DNA of 64,000 bases from NCBI RefSeq assembly GCF_900101625.1, contig NZ_FMYZ01000004.1:247571-311570 (forward strand). The letters are read 5' to 3'. Numbering within the stretch: the stretch's first letter is position 1; the number at the start of each line of letters is the position of its first letter. The notes under the pieces are model-generated. The model was not told where the DNA came from and did not search any database. It saw only the letters and a list, made by a program, of their open reading frames with translations. The DNA comes from Cupriavidus sp. YR651. GTDB lineage: Bacteria > Pseudomonadota > Gammaproteobacteria > Burkholderiales > Burkholderiaceae. Positions 35,541 through 44,891 of the stretch are shown here, one piece after another. The translations under genes and the position numbers were made by a program.

Positions 35541-35756
35541 ATGAACGAGGACACAGCTGTCACCGTGACCGTGCAGGACAACGGCCCCTACCGCATCAAA
35601 GGTCCGATCAGGATCCTGACCCCGGCAGGCGACTCCATCGATTTCGAGGGCGATCAGGTCTGGTTGTGCCGATGCGGCCATTCCGAAAAAAAGCCCTTCT
35701 GCGATGGCTCGCACAAGCGAGTCGGCTTCTCCGCCACATCGCCGCCGAAGCCCTGA
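35541..35756 (+). CDS. CDGSH iron-sulfur domain protein
   Basis: A 71-aa protein whose C-terminal half is a CDGSH 2Fe-2S site: Cys43, Cys45, Cys54 and His58 (CRCGHSEKKPFCDGSH). The N-terminal half is a short beta region (DNGPYRIKGPIRI). Such mini-proteins carry a redox-active cluster with unusual 3Cys-1His coordination. ATG 35541 is preferred over the in-frame start at 35481. Confidence 0.88.
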   Translation: MNEDTAVTVTVQDNGPYRIKGPIRILTPAGDSIDFEGDQVWLCRCGHSEKKPFCDGSHKRVGFSATSPPKP

Positions 35757-35805
35757 ATCCTGCTTGTGTACTTCCGGCGCCGCGTTGTGGCGCGCCATCG
35801 TGGCG

Positions 35806-35841
35806 CCCGACACGCGTGCTGCATCGGCAGCGCGTGTCGGG
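35806..35841. terminator. Strong hairpin between convergent CDGSH and Bug genes
   Basis: Perfect 11-bp stem CCCGACACGCG/CGCGTGTCGGG with an inner CTGC/GCAG stem. It lies in the 94-bp gap between convergent genes. There is no T-run, but the position fits a bidirectional transcript end. Confidence 0.5.
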
Positions 35842-35850
35842 ACGTCGGCG

Positions 35851-36834
35851 TCAGTCGACCTGCGCGTTCGACTGTTTGACGACGGCGGTCCACTTCTGCA
35901 ACTCGCCGTTCACGAATGCCGGCAACTGCGCCGTCTCCAGCGTGGTGGCCTCCAGCCCCTGTGCCGCCAGTTGTTTCTGGACGGCCGGGTCCTGCATCAC
36001 CGCCTGCATGGTCTGGACCAGACGGGTCCGCACCTGGGCATCGAGTCCGGCGGGGCCAGCCAGCATGAACCAGGCTGTCAGGTCAAAGCCCGGATAGCCC
36101 GATTCCGCCACCGTCGGCACGTCCGGCGCCGCCACGGAGCGGCGCTGGCTGCTGGCCGCCAGCGCGCGCAGCTTGTGGCCCTTGAGATACGGCAACACGG
36201 CCACCGGGTGATAGAACATGAAGTCCACCTGTCCGCCCAGCACCGCCGTCAATGCCTGGCCACCTTCCTTGAACGGCACGTGCGTCATGGAGACGCCGGC
36301 CATTGACTTGAGCAATTCTCCTGCCAGATGGCCCGATGTGCCGCTGCCCGCCGAGCCGAAGGACAGCTTGTCCGGATGCGCCCTGGCGTAGGCGACCAGA
36401 TCGGCCAGCGTCTTGTATGGCGCGTCGTCGCGCACCACCAGCAGCGTCGGCGTATAGCCCGGGATGCCGATGTACGAGAAGTCCTTGGCCGGGTCATACG
36501 GCAGCTTGCGATAGAGCGCCTTGTTGATGGCGAGCGTGCCCACGGTGCCCATCGTCAGCGTGTAGCCATCGCCCTTGGACTTGGCCACATAGTCGGTGCC
36601 GATGGCGCCGCCCGCGCCCGCCTTGTTTTCCACCACGATCGGCTGGCCGAGTTTCCTGGCCATGGCTTCCCCGATGATGCGCGCGGTGATGTCCGTGGAC
36701 GTGCCGCCGCCAAACGGCACCACCAGCCGTACTGGCCTCGCGGGATAGTCTTCGGCCCGGGCAGGGCCGGCGGTGAGGGCGAGTGTGGCGAATGCAGCCG
36801 TCGCGGCCATCGCGACCGTCAATGCTTTTTTCAT
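35851..36834 (-). CDS. Bug/TctC-family periplasmic solute-binding protein
   Basis: A 327-aa Bug receptor with Sec signal (1-27, ending ARAED), then YPARPVRLVVPFGGGTSTD, NKAGAGGAIGTDYVAK and APDVPTVAESGYPG. It is third in an operon with the citryl-CoA-lyase-like and CoA-transferase genes, 20 bp after the latter, so its ligand is probably a di- or tricarboxylate processed by these enzymes. No transporter membrane subunits nearby. Confidence 0.9.
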   Translation of the reverse strand: MKKALTVAMAATAAFATLALTAGPARAEDYPARPVRLVVPFGGGTSTDITARIIGEAMARKLGQPIVVENKAGAGGAIGTDYVAKSKGDGYTLTMGTVGTLAINKALYRKLPYDPAKDFSYIGIPGYTPTLLVVRDDAPYKTLADLVAYARAHPDKLSFGSAGSGTSGHLAGELLKSMAGVSMTHVPFKEGGQALTAVLGGQVDFMFYHPVAVLPYLKGHKLRALAASSQRRSVAAPDVPTVAESGYPGFDLTAWFMLAGPAGLDAQVRTRLVQTMQAVMQDPAVQKQLAAQGLEATTLETAQLPAFVNGELQKWTAVVKQSNAQVD

Positions 36835-36854
36835 GTCTCCTCCTTTGCGGATGT

Positions 36855-38027
36855 TCAGGAACCGGTCTGTGCCGGACTTCCCGCTTGCGCCAGTGCGGCG
36901 CGGACTTCTTCTCGAACCTCTTCGTTATGCTCGCCGAGCAATGGCGGCGCCATCACGTCCAGCGCGCGTTGCCCGTCGAACGATACCGGGCTGCGTACCG
37001 TCCTGAATTCCCCGAGCGTGGGATGCCGCCCCGTGACCAGCAGTTGCAGGTGTCTGGCCTGCGGGTCTTCCAGCGCCTCGCTCGTGTCGTACATGGGCGC
37101 GTGCGGCACGTCCTCGGCTTCCAGGCGTTCACACCACTGCGCCCGGGAGCGTTGGCGGAACAGGCCGCCGAGCAGGTCGATCAGCGCCTCCTGGTTGCCG
37201 ATGCGCGCCTCGCGCGTGGCAAAGCGCGGGTCCTTGAACAGGTCCGGACGGTCGATCGCGTTGGCCAGTCCCTGCCAGAACTTCTCGGGCGACGACATGT
37301 GCAAGGCGATCCATTTGCCATCGGCGCACTCCAGTACATACGACTGCGAAACACTGGGGCGACTGTAGGGCCCCATGACTTCGCCGGCGGAATAGTAATG
37401 CGTAAAGGCGTCGAGGTTGAAATGGCTCATCGCCTCCAGCATCGACACCTCCACCTTGCGGCCCACGCCGGTGCGATGGCGCTCATGCAGGGCGCCAAGG
37501 ATGCCGTACGCGGCGTAGAAGCCCGTCATCGCATCGGCGATGGCCGGCCCCACCACGCGTGGATTGGCGGGGTTGATCAGCAGGTTCAGGAAGCCGCTGG
37601 CCGCCTGCGCCACCGTGTCGTAGCTCGGTCGCGAGGCCGCCGGCCCCGTCGCGCCAAAGCCGCTGATGGCGCAATAGATCAGGCGCGGATTCAGCTCGCG
37701 CAGCCGGGCCTCTCCCGCGCCCAGCCGCTCCGCCGCACCGGGGCGGAAGTTCTGGATATAGACGTCGGCCTCGCGCACCAGGTCCTCGAAGACCTGCAGG
37801 TCATCCGGATGCTTGGTGTTGAGCGTGATGCTGCGCTTGTTGCGGTTGTAGGTCTGGAAGTGCGGACTGTAGAGACCGCCCTGGAACGCGCGGAACGGGT
37901 CGCCGGTCTCGGGCTGCTCGATCTTGATGACGTCGGCGCCGAGGTCGCCGAGCAACATGCCGGCCGCGGGGCCGGTAATAAAGGTGCCTTGTTCCAGGAC
38001 CTTCACGCCTTGCAGGACTTTGATCAT
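36855..38027 (-). CDS. CaiB/BaiF-type (family III) CoA-transferase
   Basis: A 390-aa family III CoA-transferase. Seen: LEQGTFITGPAAGMLLGDLGADVIKIEQP at the N terminus (standard opening), the nucleophile-region RNKRSITLNTK, and the ALH and GEHNEEV-type C terminus. It would move CoA from a donor thioester to a carboxylate. Start ATG 38027 is chosen; the frame extends to 38120 through the previous gene. It lies 16 bp after the citryl-CoA-lyase-like gene, so the pair probably activates and then cleaves a carboxylic acid. Confidence 0.88.
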   Translation of the reverse strand: MIKVLQGVKVLEQGTFITGPAAGMLLGDLGADVIKIEQPETGDPFRAFQGGLYSPHFQTYNRNKRSITLNTKHPDDLQVFEDLVREADVYIQNFRPGAAERLGAGEARLRELNPRLIYCAISGFGATGPAASRPSYDTVAQAASGFLNLLINPANPRVVGPAIADAMTGFYAAYGILGALHERHRTGVGRKVEVSMLEAMSHFNLDAFTHYYSAGEVMGPYSRPSVSQSYVLECADGKWIALHMSSPEKFWQGLANAIDRPDLFKDPRFATREARIGNQEALIDLLGGLFRQRSRAQWCERLEAEDVPHAPMYDTSEALEDPQARHLQLLVTGRHPTLGEFRTVRSPVSFDGQRALDVMAPPLLGEHNEEVREEVRAALAQAGSPAQTGS

Positions 38028-38043
38028 CGAAGGCTCCGGCAGG

Positions 38044-38850
38044 TCAGGCTTGCGGGTCGAAACCCGCGGGGGTCTCGCCGGTGTAAACCAGGTCGCGCGT
38101 GGCCTGATAGGACAGCGCAAAGCCGATCGAATGGCGCAACTCTTCGCTCAGGTGAGCGATCAGGCCACCGGTGCGCGCCAGGATCGGCACGCCCTTGAGT
38201 GCGTTGAGCGGGAAGCCGACGCCCAGCAGCACCGCCGGAATCGCCGCCGAGACATTGAGGCTGAGCGGCTTGCCAACGATGGCGGGGATGACGGCCTCCA
38301 CGGCCTCGGCGATGTCGATGTAGGTGGTGTCGGCGCCGGCCTCGCGTGCCACGTTGAACAGCGCCGCCACGCGCGGATCGCGGGCCTTGTGCAGCGGATG
38401 GCCGTAGCCGGGGATCGCCCGCCTTGCCTCGCGCCATGCGGAGACCACCGCGCGGGCCGCCTGATCGATGGATTCACCGCCCGCCATGCGTTCCCGGACT
38501 TCCGTCAGCAGGACCCCGGCGGTCTCGGAGGCGCCCAGGATGACCGAGCCGCAACCGAGGATGCCGGCCGCCACCGCGCCTTGCAGCGCATCGGGCGCGG
38601 CGGCCAGCGTCATGCGGCTGGCCTGGACGCTCGGCACCAGCCCGTGTTCGGCAATGGCGACGAGGGTGGCGTCCACCACCTTGACCGCGGCGGCGTTGGG
38701 CCGCTGGCCCGTGACCAGGAAGTAGAAGTACTCGGTAAAGCTGAGCTTGCCGATCAGGTCCTGGCACAGGTCCGTGCCACGAACCACGATGGTTTCCGTG
38801 TTGGATGTGCTGATGGCGGTCTGTGGAATGGTTTCCTTGCCGATTTTCAT
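38044..38850 (-). CDS. Citryl-CoA lyase-like (citrate synthase fold) protein
   Basis: A 268-aa short citrate-synthase-fold protein. The catalytic histidine loop is present (GYGHPLHKARDPR, His151 and His154). The position of the catalytic Asp, normally NxD in LNVDxAIAA-type sequences, is Ser201 (SLNVSAAIPA). It lacks the large N-terminal part of full citrate synthases, as citryl-CoA lyases do. With the CoA-transferase downstream, the expected chemistry is cleavage of a citryl- or related acyl-CoA, but the missing Asp makes this uncertain. First gene of the operon, divergent from LysR. Confidence 0.8.
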   Translation of the reverse strand: MKIGKETIPQTAISTSNTETIVVRGTDLCQDLIGKLSFTEYFYFLVTGQRPNAAAVKVVDATLVAIAEHGLVPSVQASRMTLAAAPDALQGAVAAGILGCGSVILGASETAGVLLTEVRERMAGGESIDQAARAVVSAWREARRAIPGYGHPLHKARDPRVAALFNVAREAGADTTYIDIAEAVEAVIPAIVGKPLSLNVSAAIPAVLLGVGFPLNALKGVPILARTGGLIAHLSEELRHSIGFALSYQATRDLVYTGETPAGFDPQA

Positions 38851-38995
38851 GATGGCGGGTGTCTCCGTGGGTGTGGCGTGTAGCACTAGTCAATGGGCAC
38901 GGGCATCACAGATGAAAATGATTAATTTCACTTCAAATGATCGATGCCATCTATGTAAGATGCGGCATTCCCGAACCCTGCTGGCGACAACCCCC

Positions 38996-39889
38996 ATGGA
39001 ACTCCGACATCTGCGCTACTTCGAGGCGCTGGCCGAGACGCTCAGTTTCACGCGCGCAGCGGAGCGCGTGCATGTGACGCAATCGACGCTATCGCACCAG
39101 ATCCGGCAGCTGGAAGAAGAGATCGGCCAGCCGCTGTTCGACCGCATCGGCAAGCGCGTTGCCATCACGGAAGCCGGCGAGACCCTGTTGCTCCATATCG
39201 GCCCTGCGCTACGGCAGGTGGACCGCGCCATCCACGCCGTGCGCGACGAAAAGGAGCCATTGGTGGGGGAGGTGCGCGTCGGCGCCACGCACAGCTTCAA
39301 TATCCGGCTGATTCCGCAGTGCGTGTCGTCATTCCTGGCCCGTTACCCCTCCGTGCGCGTGATCGTGGAAGAGTTGAGTGCGGCCGATATCACGGCGCGC
39401 ATCGCGGCGGGCAAGCTGGACCTGGGCGTGTCATACCGTCCGGCTCAGGCCGAGGCGCTGTTCTTCGAGCCGCTCTATAACGAAGAGTTGAAGCTGGTCG
39501 TGAGCGACCGTCATCCGATGGCCAGCCGGAAGCGTGCGCGGATGGTGGAGTTGCACGGCATGCGCATGGTGCTGCTCCCCACCTACTTTGCCACGCGCCA
39601 GTTGCTGGACGAGTGCTTTCGGGCGGCCGGGGCGGAGCCACAGGTCATTGCCGAGCTGAATTCCATCGCGCCGATGCTGGAACTGGTGCGGCAGACCGAT
39701 ATCGCCGCCGTGATCGGTGCCAGCGCGGAGTCGAGCGACGAGGGGCTGCGCTTCATTCCGCTCGAAAGCCCCACGCCGCAGCGCACGCCGGGCCTGCTGT
39801 GGAAGCGCGGCGCACCGCGTGCCGACCCGGTGCGGTTCTTCGCCACCACGGTCCGGCGCGTGGTGGACCGGCTGGAGCAAAAAGGCTGA
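38996..39889 (+). CDS. LysR-family regulator, CynR/CbbR-like
   Basis: A 297-aa LTTR starting MELRHLRYFEALAETLSFTRA, with recognition region TQSTLSHQIRQLEEEIG. It is divergent from the citryl-CoA-lyase-like/CoA-transferase/Bug operon across 145 bp, the classic position for an LTTR controlling the neighbouring operon. The 145-bp gap is AT-richer than its surroundings and should contain both promoters. ATG 38996 is chosen over much earlier in-frame starts inside the opposite gene. Confidence 0.9.
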   Translation: MELRHLRYFEALAETLSFTRAAERVHVTQSTLSHQIRQLEEEIGQPLFDRIGKRVAITEAGETLLLHIGPALRQVDRAIHAVRDEKEPLVGEVRVGATHSFNIRLIPQCVSSFLARYPSVRVIVEELSAADITARIAAGKLDLGVSYRPAQAEALFFEPLYNEELKLVVSDRHPMASRKRARMVELHGMRMVLLPTYFATRQLLDECFRAAGAEPQVIAELNSIAPMLELVRQTDIAAVIGASAESSDEGLRFIPLESPTPQRTPGLLWKRGAPRADPVRFFATTVRRVVDRLEQKG

Positions 39890-39926
39890 GGGCGGCGCCC
39901 CCCGACCGGGCGTCTCCGGCCACGTG

Positions 39927-39942
39927 TGTATCGCAATGTATC
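39927..39942. promoter_or_regulatory. TGTATC direct repeat, copy B (dipZ upstream)
   Basis: TGTATC-GCAA-TGTATC, perfect half-sites with a 10-bp period, ending 113 bp before the dipZ start codon. Copy D before the cupin gene ends at almost the same distance from its start codon. Confidence 0.5.
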
Positions 39943-40055
39943 TGGCGGGGATGGCTCCACGCTGGGGTACATTTCCGGCACATGGCGACACATAGGCGGT
40001 ATACCGGCGGTGTCTGATCGAGTCCAAGCCAAGCCTTCGTGAAAGGACACCGATC

Positions 40056-41858
40056 ATGACCCTGCTGATACTCGCCTACCTGGGCGGTGTACTGACCATC
40101 CTGAGTCCGTGCATCCTCCCCGTCCTGCCTTTTGTGCTCAGCCGGACCGGGCAGCCATTCCTGCGGGGCAAGCTGCCGATGCTGGCGGGTATGGCGCTGA
40201 CCTTTGCCGCCGTGGCCACGCTGGCGTCGGCAGGAGGCGCCTGGGCGGTGCGCGCCAATATCTATGGCCGCTACGCCGCACTGGTGCTGCTGGCGGTGTT
40301 CGGGCTCTCGCTGTTCCTGCCGAAGGTTGCAGAGATCCTGACCCGGCCTGTGGTGGCGCTCGGCAACCGGGTTGCCGGCAACGGCGCCAACGCGCCGGCT
40401 TCGGTATGGAGTTCGCTGCTGCTCGGCATCGCCACCGGCCTGCTCTGGGCGCCGTGCGCGGGTCCGATCCTTGGTCTCGTACTGACGGGTGCGGCGCTGA
40501 ACGGCGCGAGTGTCTCGGCGTCGCTGTCGCTGGCGGCCTATGCAGCCGGTGCGGCCACGTCGCTGGCCGCCGCGCTCGGCATCGGTGGTCGCGTTCTTGC
40601 CGCGATGAAGCGGTCGATGGGCGCGGGCGAATGGCTGCGCCGTGGCCTCGGCGTCGGCGTGCTGGGCGGCGTGGCTGCCATCGCCCTGGGCGTCGATACC
40701 GGCCTGCTGGCACGTGTATCGGCCAGCGGACCGGCGCGCATCGAGCAGGCGCTGGTCGATGTGCTGCATAAGGACAAGGACCGGGCCCAGGACCGGCCCG
40801 CGCTGGGTGCATCGGCGGACATCAAGACGGACGTCAATGCCGGTGGCATGCTGCTGGCGGCCAACGACACCAGCGTGGGATTCCCCCTCCGCCTGCCGGT
40901 GGAAGGCCGGCTGCCCGCGCTTGATGGCGCGGTGCAATGGATCAACTCCGCGCCGCTGACGCGCGAGCAGCTCAATGGCAAGGTCACGCTGGTCTACTTC
41001 TGGACCTATTCCTGCATCAACTGCATCCGGACCTTGCCCTACCTGCGCGCCTGGGCGGACAAGTACAAGGATCAGGGCCTGACGGTGGTCGGCGTGCACA
41101 CGCCGGAGTTCGCCTTCGAAAAGAATCCGGACAATGTGCGCCGCGCGATTGCGGACTTCCGCATCAACTTCCCGGTCGCCGTGGACAGCAACTTTCGCAT
41201 CTGGCGGGCCTTCGACAACAGCTACTGGCCGGCCGCCTATTTCGTGGACGCGCGCGGCAATATTCGCCACCACCAGTTCGGCGAAGGCGATTACGAAAAG
41301 TCCGAGCGCGTGATCCAGGCGCTGCTGGCGGAAGCGGGCCGTCCGTCGGCCGCGCGCGATGCCGTTGCCCTCAATCCAGAGGGCGCGCAGGCCGCACCGG
41401 ATCTGCGCAACGTCCGCTCCGGTGAAACCTATGTCGGCTATGGGCAGGCGTCGAACTTCGCCTCGCCGGGCGGCATCCGGCGAGATGCGCCCAATACGTA
41501 CAGCGTGGGCAAGCTTCGTCTCAACCAGTGGGGACTGACGGGTGACTGGACCGTCGGCGCGGAGGCGGCAATGCTCAATCGTGCCGATGGGAGCATCACT
41601 TATCGCTTCCACGCACGAGACCTGCACCTTGTGCTGGGTCCGGATGCCTCAGGCCGCGCGGTCCGCTTCGTGGTCACGGTCGACGGCAAGGCGCCGGGCG
41701 CCAGTCACGGTGCGGATACGGATGCCGCAGGCAATGGTGCGGTCACGCAGACGCGGCTCTACCAGCTGGTGCGCCAGGCCGGCGAGGTCGGCGAGCACAC
41801 GTTCGAGATTCGTTTCCTCGATCCTGGCGCCCAGGCCTACGCCTTCACATTCGGGTAA
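40056..41858 (+). CDS. dipZ: DipZ: CcdA-like membrane domain fused to thioredoxin domain
   Basis: A 600-aa inner-membrane thiol reductant carrier. The N-terminal CcdA/DsbD transmembrane domain (about 1-240) opens with LSPCILPVLPF. A periplasmic TlpA-like thioredoxin domain follows, with Cys320 and Cys323 in YSCINCIRTLP. The C-terminal domain (about 450-600) matches the DipZ C-terminal beta domain (WGLTGDWTVGAEAAML). It brings electrons from cytoplasmic thioredoxin to periplasmic proteins. GAAAGGA site upstream; single gene with the TGTATC repeat before it and a strong terminator after it. Confidence 0.88.
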   Translation: MTLLILAYLGGVLTILSPCILPVLPFVLSRTGQPFLRGKLPMLAGMALTFAAVATLASAGGAWAVRANIYGRYAALVLLAVFGLSLFLPKVAEILTRPVVALGNRVAGNGANAPASVWSSLLLGIATGLLWAPCAGPILGLVLTGAALNGASVSASLSLAAYAAGAATSLAAALGIGGRVLAAMKRSMGAGEWLRRGLGVGVLGGVAAIALGVDTGLLARVSASGPARIEQALVDVLHKDKDRAQDRPALGASADIKTDVNAGGMLLAANDTSVGFPLRLPVEGRLPALDGAVQWINSAPLTREQLNGKVTLVYFWTYSCINCIRTLPYLRAWADKYKDQGLTVVGVHTPEFAFEKNPDNVRRAIADFRINFPVAVDSNFRIWRAFDNSYWPAAYFVDARGNIRHHQFGEGDYEKSERVIQALLAEAGRPSAARDAVALNPEGAQAAPDLRNVRSGETYVGYGQASNFASPGGIRRDAPNTYSVGKLRLNQWGLTGDWTVGAEAAMLNRADGSITYRFHARDLHLVLGPDASGRAVRFVVTVDGKAPGASHGADTDAAGNGAVTQTRLYQLVRQAGEVGEHTFEIRFLDPGAQAYAFTFG

Positions 41859-41924
41859 CGGGCGGTATCCGTGCGATACGGGAGGTGAACGTGGGGAGAT
41901 AAACGCGGGAAGATGAAACCGGGT

Positions 41925-41963
41925 AAGCGAAACGGGGGGCTGAATCAGCCCCCCGTTTCGCTT
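41925..41963. terminator. Bidirectional intrinsic terminator between dipZ and the RidA gene
   Basis: Perfect 17-bp stem (41925-41941 with 41947-41963, AAGCGAAACGGGGGGCT) and 5-nt loop GAATC, followed by TTTCTT on the plus strand. It separates convergent genes and can act in both directions. Confidence 0.8.
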
Positions 41964-41999
41964 TCTTGCTCACTCAGCTGATCGCTGCGCCCTCGCGGC

Positions 42000-42467
42000 T
42001 CACTCGCTCAGTTCGACGCAGACCTCGATCTCGACGCAAGCGCCCAGCGGAAGCTGCGCCACGCCGAATGCGGAGCGCGCGTGCTTGCCGGCATCGCCAA
42101 ACACGTCGGCGAAGAGCTCCGACGCGCCGTTGGTGACCAGATGGTGATCGGTGAAGTCCGCCGTGGAATTCACCAGGCTCACGACTTTCACGATCCGCGC
42201 GACGCGATTCAGATCGCCGGTATGCGCGTGAAGGGTCGACAGCAGGTCGATGGCGACGGCGCGCGCCGCGGCACGACCTTCGTCGGTGGACATCGATTCG
42301 CCGAGCTTGCCCTGCCATACGGTGCCGTTCTTTTTGGCGATATGGCCGGACAGGAAAACGAGATTCCCGCTTTGCGCGCTCATCACGTATGCGGCGGCGG
42401 GCGCGGATGCGGGTGACAAGGCGATATCGAGCGCCTTCAGCCTTTCATGGATGTTGGATTGCGTCAT
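42000..42467 (-). CDS. RidA (YjgF/Rid) family protein
   Basis: A 155-aa member of the Rid family, which hydrolyses reactive enamines/imines or acts in special catabolic pathways. Visible: SAQSGNLVFLSGHIAKKNG, VNSTADFTDHH and the C-terminal LPLGACVEIEVCVEL. The arginine usually found in the active site of true RidA (before the late Gly-Ser/Val) is not obvious, so it may be a Rid subfamily with other chemistry. Third gene after MFS and creatininase-like genes. ATG 42467 chosen; the frame extends further through the gap. Confidence 0.82.
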   Translation of the reverse strand: MTQSNIHERLKALDIALSPASAPAAAYVMSAQSGNLVFLSGHIAKKNGTVWQGKLGESMSTDEGRAAARAVAIDLLSTLHAHTGDLNRVARIVKVVSLVNSTADFTDHHLVTNGASELFADVFGDAGKHARSAFGVAQLPLGACVEIEVCVELSE

Positions 42468-42564
42468 GGTGTATCGGATGGAACGGCCTGGGCCGGGGGG
42501 GCGGAACGCCGCCGGCGCCAGAAGGCGCCGGGGAAGGGTTGCGGAGGGTTTGAAGCGGTGGGAA

Positions 42565-43314
42565 TCAGGCTGGCAGCGGTTCGCGGCCAAACGCGTCGAG
42601 CTCGCGGGCAAGACTCAGTGCCGCCAGTTCGACCAGGGCGCGGCCCTTTTCCGGCGTGGCCAGACCCGGGTCCGAGCCGATGCGGCCATCCGGATAGCGG
42701 GCGCGGAAGTCGAGCGCGTCGCGGATCGGGCCGGTAGGCGCGATGCGGGGCGCGTAGTCGGCGGACTTGATGGCGTCAGGAAACGCCCACTGCGTGATGG
42801 CGATTTCCGAGGGCGTGGCGTGGGAGCCGTGGCCGGTCGGGAACTGGTCGCGCGCCAGTTCGCCCACGCCTTCCAGATCCCACCAGTTGCTGAGCTTCAG
42901 GGCAAAGCCTGCCGGGCGCCCGGCGAAGCTGGCGCTGGCGTAGATTTCCGAAAACGCTGCCTCGATGGAGGCAACGTTGCCGCCGTGGCCGTTGAGGAAC
43001 AGGATCTTCTCGAAACCGTGCCTCACCAGCGAGTTCGTCCAGTCGGTGATCGCGGCGATAAACGTGGAGGGGCGCAGCGAGATGGTGCCGGCAAAGCCAA
43101 GATGATGCTGGGCCATGCCGATGTTGAACGTCGGCCCCACCAGGATGTCGGCGGTCTTCTCCGCCTCACATGCAATGATTTGCGGACAGAGCCAGTCGGT
43201 GCCGAGCAGGCCAGTCGGCCCGTGCTGCTCGTTGGAGCCGATCGGAATCACGATGGTGCGGCTGCGCTTCAGGAAGCCTTCGATTTCGGCCCACGTGGAC
43301 AGGTGCAATTGCAT
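42565..43314 (-). CDS. Creatininase-family amidohydrolase
   Basis: A 249-aa protein of the creatinine amidohydrolase family (PF02633). Metal-site motifs are GSNEQHGP (Glu, His), LGTDW, NGHGGN and HATPSE. Family members hydrolyse cyclic amides or act in cofactor and pterin pathways. Together with the RidA-like protein and an MFS permease this suggests uptake and ring opening of a small cyclic amide. The exact substrate is unknown. Confidence 0.85.
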   Translation of the reverse strand: MQLHLSTWAEIEGFLKRSRTIVIPIGSNEQHGPTGLLGTDWLCPQIIACEAEKTADILVGPTFNIGMAQHHLGFAGTISLRPSTFIAAITDWTNSLVRHGFEKILFLNGHGGNVASIEAAFSEIYASASFAGRPAGFALKLSNWWDLEGVGELARDQFPTGHGSHATPSEIAITQWAFPDAIKSADYAPRIAPTGPIRDALDFRARYPDGRIGSDPGLATPEKGRALVELAALSLARELDAFGREPLPA

Positions 43315-43407
43315 GGGGTACTCCTTCTTTTGCGAGAGTCAGGAAAGCGTCGTCGCGTGCCGGTTGTGCCGGGTTGTGCCGGTTTCCCGGAACGCGACGA
43401 ACAAACA

Positions 43408-44706
43408 TCAGGCGCCGGCCTGGCGGCGCGCGGACAACTTGTTGGTGAGGATGATCAGCGCGGCGATCAGCGGCATCACGGCCATCACGAGCACGCCGGC
43501 ATGCAGGCTGCCGGTCAGCGTCTTGGCCCAGCCGATGATGGCCGGACCCCAGAAACCGCCGGACAGGCCAATCGTGTTGATCAGCGCGATGCCGCCCGCC
43601 GCGGCCGGGCCCTTGATGTACTCGGGGGGAATGGCCCAGAACACCGTGTAGGTCATCCAGAGCGCCGAGGTGCCGAGTGTCAGCAGCGCCAGCGACAGCA
43701 GGAGATGGCCATCGGCAAGGGGCGACAGGGCAAGCATCAGCGCGCCGAGCAGGGCGGGGATGGCGGCGTGGTAGCGGCGTTCGCCCTTGCGGTCCGACCG
43801 GCGGCCCATGAAATACATGCCGAACGCGGCGCCGATGTAGGGCAGCGCGGTGTACCAGCCCAGTTGCACGGTATCGGTCACACCTTGCGCCCGGATCAGG
43901 GTCGGCAGCCAGAAGCTGAAGGCATAGATGGCGGCGATGATGCAGAAGTACGCCAGCGCCAGCACGTAGATCTTGGGGTCCTTCGCCACAGCCGCGAACG
44001 AGTGCTTGTGCGCGACGGATACGCCGAGATCGGCTTCCAGCAAACGCCGCTCCTGGTTGGTCAGCCAGGTGGCGTCCGCGGGGCGATCCGGCACCAGGAA
44101 CAGCGCAAGGATGCCGAGCAGCACACAAGGCAGGCCTTCGATCAGGAACATCCATTGCCAGCCCGCCAGGCCGCCGGTGCCGGCCATCGCGGTCATCAGC
44201 ATCGCGGAAGCGGGGCCGCCGATAATGCCCCCGATGGGGCCGGCCAGAAACACGATTGCAATGGCGCGCGCCATGCGTTGCGGGCCGTACCAGCACGACA
44301 GGTAATAGATCATTCCCGGTGCAAAGCCCGCTTCGAAGATGCCGAGCAGGAAGCGCATGGCATAGAACGTCGGCACGTCGCGAACGAAGAGCATGCAGGC
44401 GGAGGTGATGCCCCACAGCATGAGAATGCGACTGAACGTCTTGCGCGCGCCGACGCGCGGCAGCATCAGGTTGCTCGGCAGCTCGAAAATCACGTAGCCG
44501 ATAAAGAAGATGCCCGCGCCGACGCCGTACGCCGCATCGGAGAGGCCAAGATCCCCCTGCATCTGCAGTTTGGCAAAGCCGATATTCACCCGATCCAGAT
44601 AGGCGAAGAGATAACAGATCAGAAGGAAGGGAAGCAGACGCAGGTTGATCTTGTTGTAGAGCGTCGAGGTGTCGTCCACGGCGCTTGCGTTCGAAATCAC
44701 TAACAT
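43408..44706 (-). CDS. MFS transporter, anion:cation symporter family
   Basis: A 432-aa, twelve-helix permease of the same ACS type as the one at 21.2 kb: LDRVNIGFAKLQMQG, GVGAGIFFIGYVIFELPSN, FEAGFAPGMIYY. ATG 44706 is chosen, with CTGGAGA 7 bp upstream. First gene of the MFS-creatininase-RidA operon and divergent from a LysR gene across 185 bp, so it is probably under that regulator. Confidence 0.87.
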   Translation of the reverse strand: MLVISNASAVDDTSTLYNKINLRLLPFLLICYLFAYLDRVNIGFAKLQMQGDLGLSDAAYGVGAGIFFIGYVIFELPSNLMLPRVGARKTFSRILMLWGITSACMLFVRDVPTFYAMRFLLGIFEAGFAPGMIYYLSCWYGPQRMARAIAIVFLAGPIGGIIGGPASAMLMTAMAGTGGLAGWQWMFLIEGLPCVLLGILALFLVPDRPADATWLTNQERRLLEADLGVSVAHKHSFAAVAKDPKIYVLALAYFCIIAAIYAFSFWLPTLIRAQGVTDTVQLGWYTALPYIGAAFGMYFMGRRSDRKGERRYHAAIPALLGALMLALSPLADGHLLLSLALLTLGTSALWMTYTVFWAIPPEYIKGPAAAGGIALINTIGLSGGFWGPAIIGWAKTLTGSLHAGVLVMAVMPLIAALIILTNKLSARRQAGA

Positions 44707-44891
44707 GCCAGTCTCCAGAGCGTTGTGATTTTGTTTGGTGAGGTGGCTGGATAGTGGCAGTCTTGGGGCCATCCACAAACAGCAACCAAACTCACACTTC
44801 GTTCTCTCCAGAGCAACACAACGTGGCGGTGGCGTCAGAGTTCAGGTATGTTGTGCGCCATCCAACACAGCGTCCCCAGTCAGGTTTCGAC

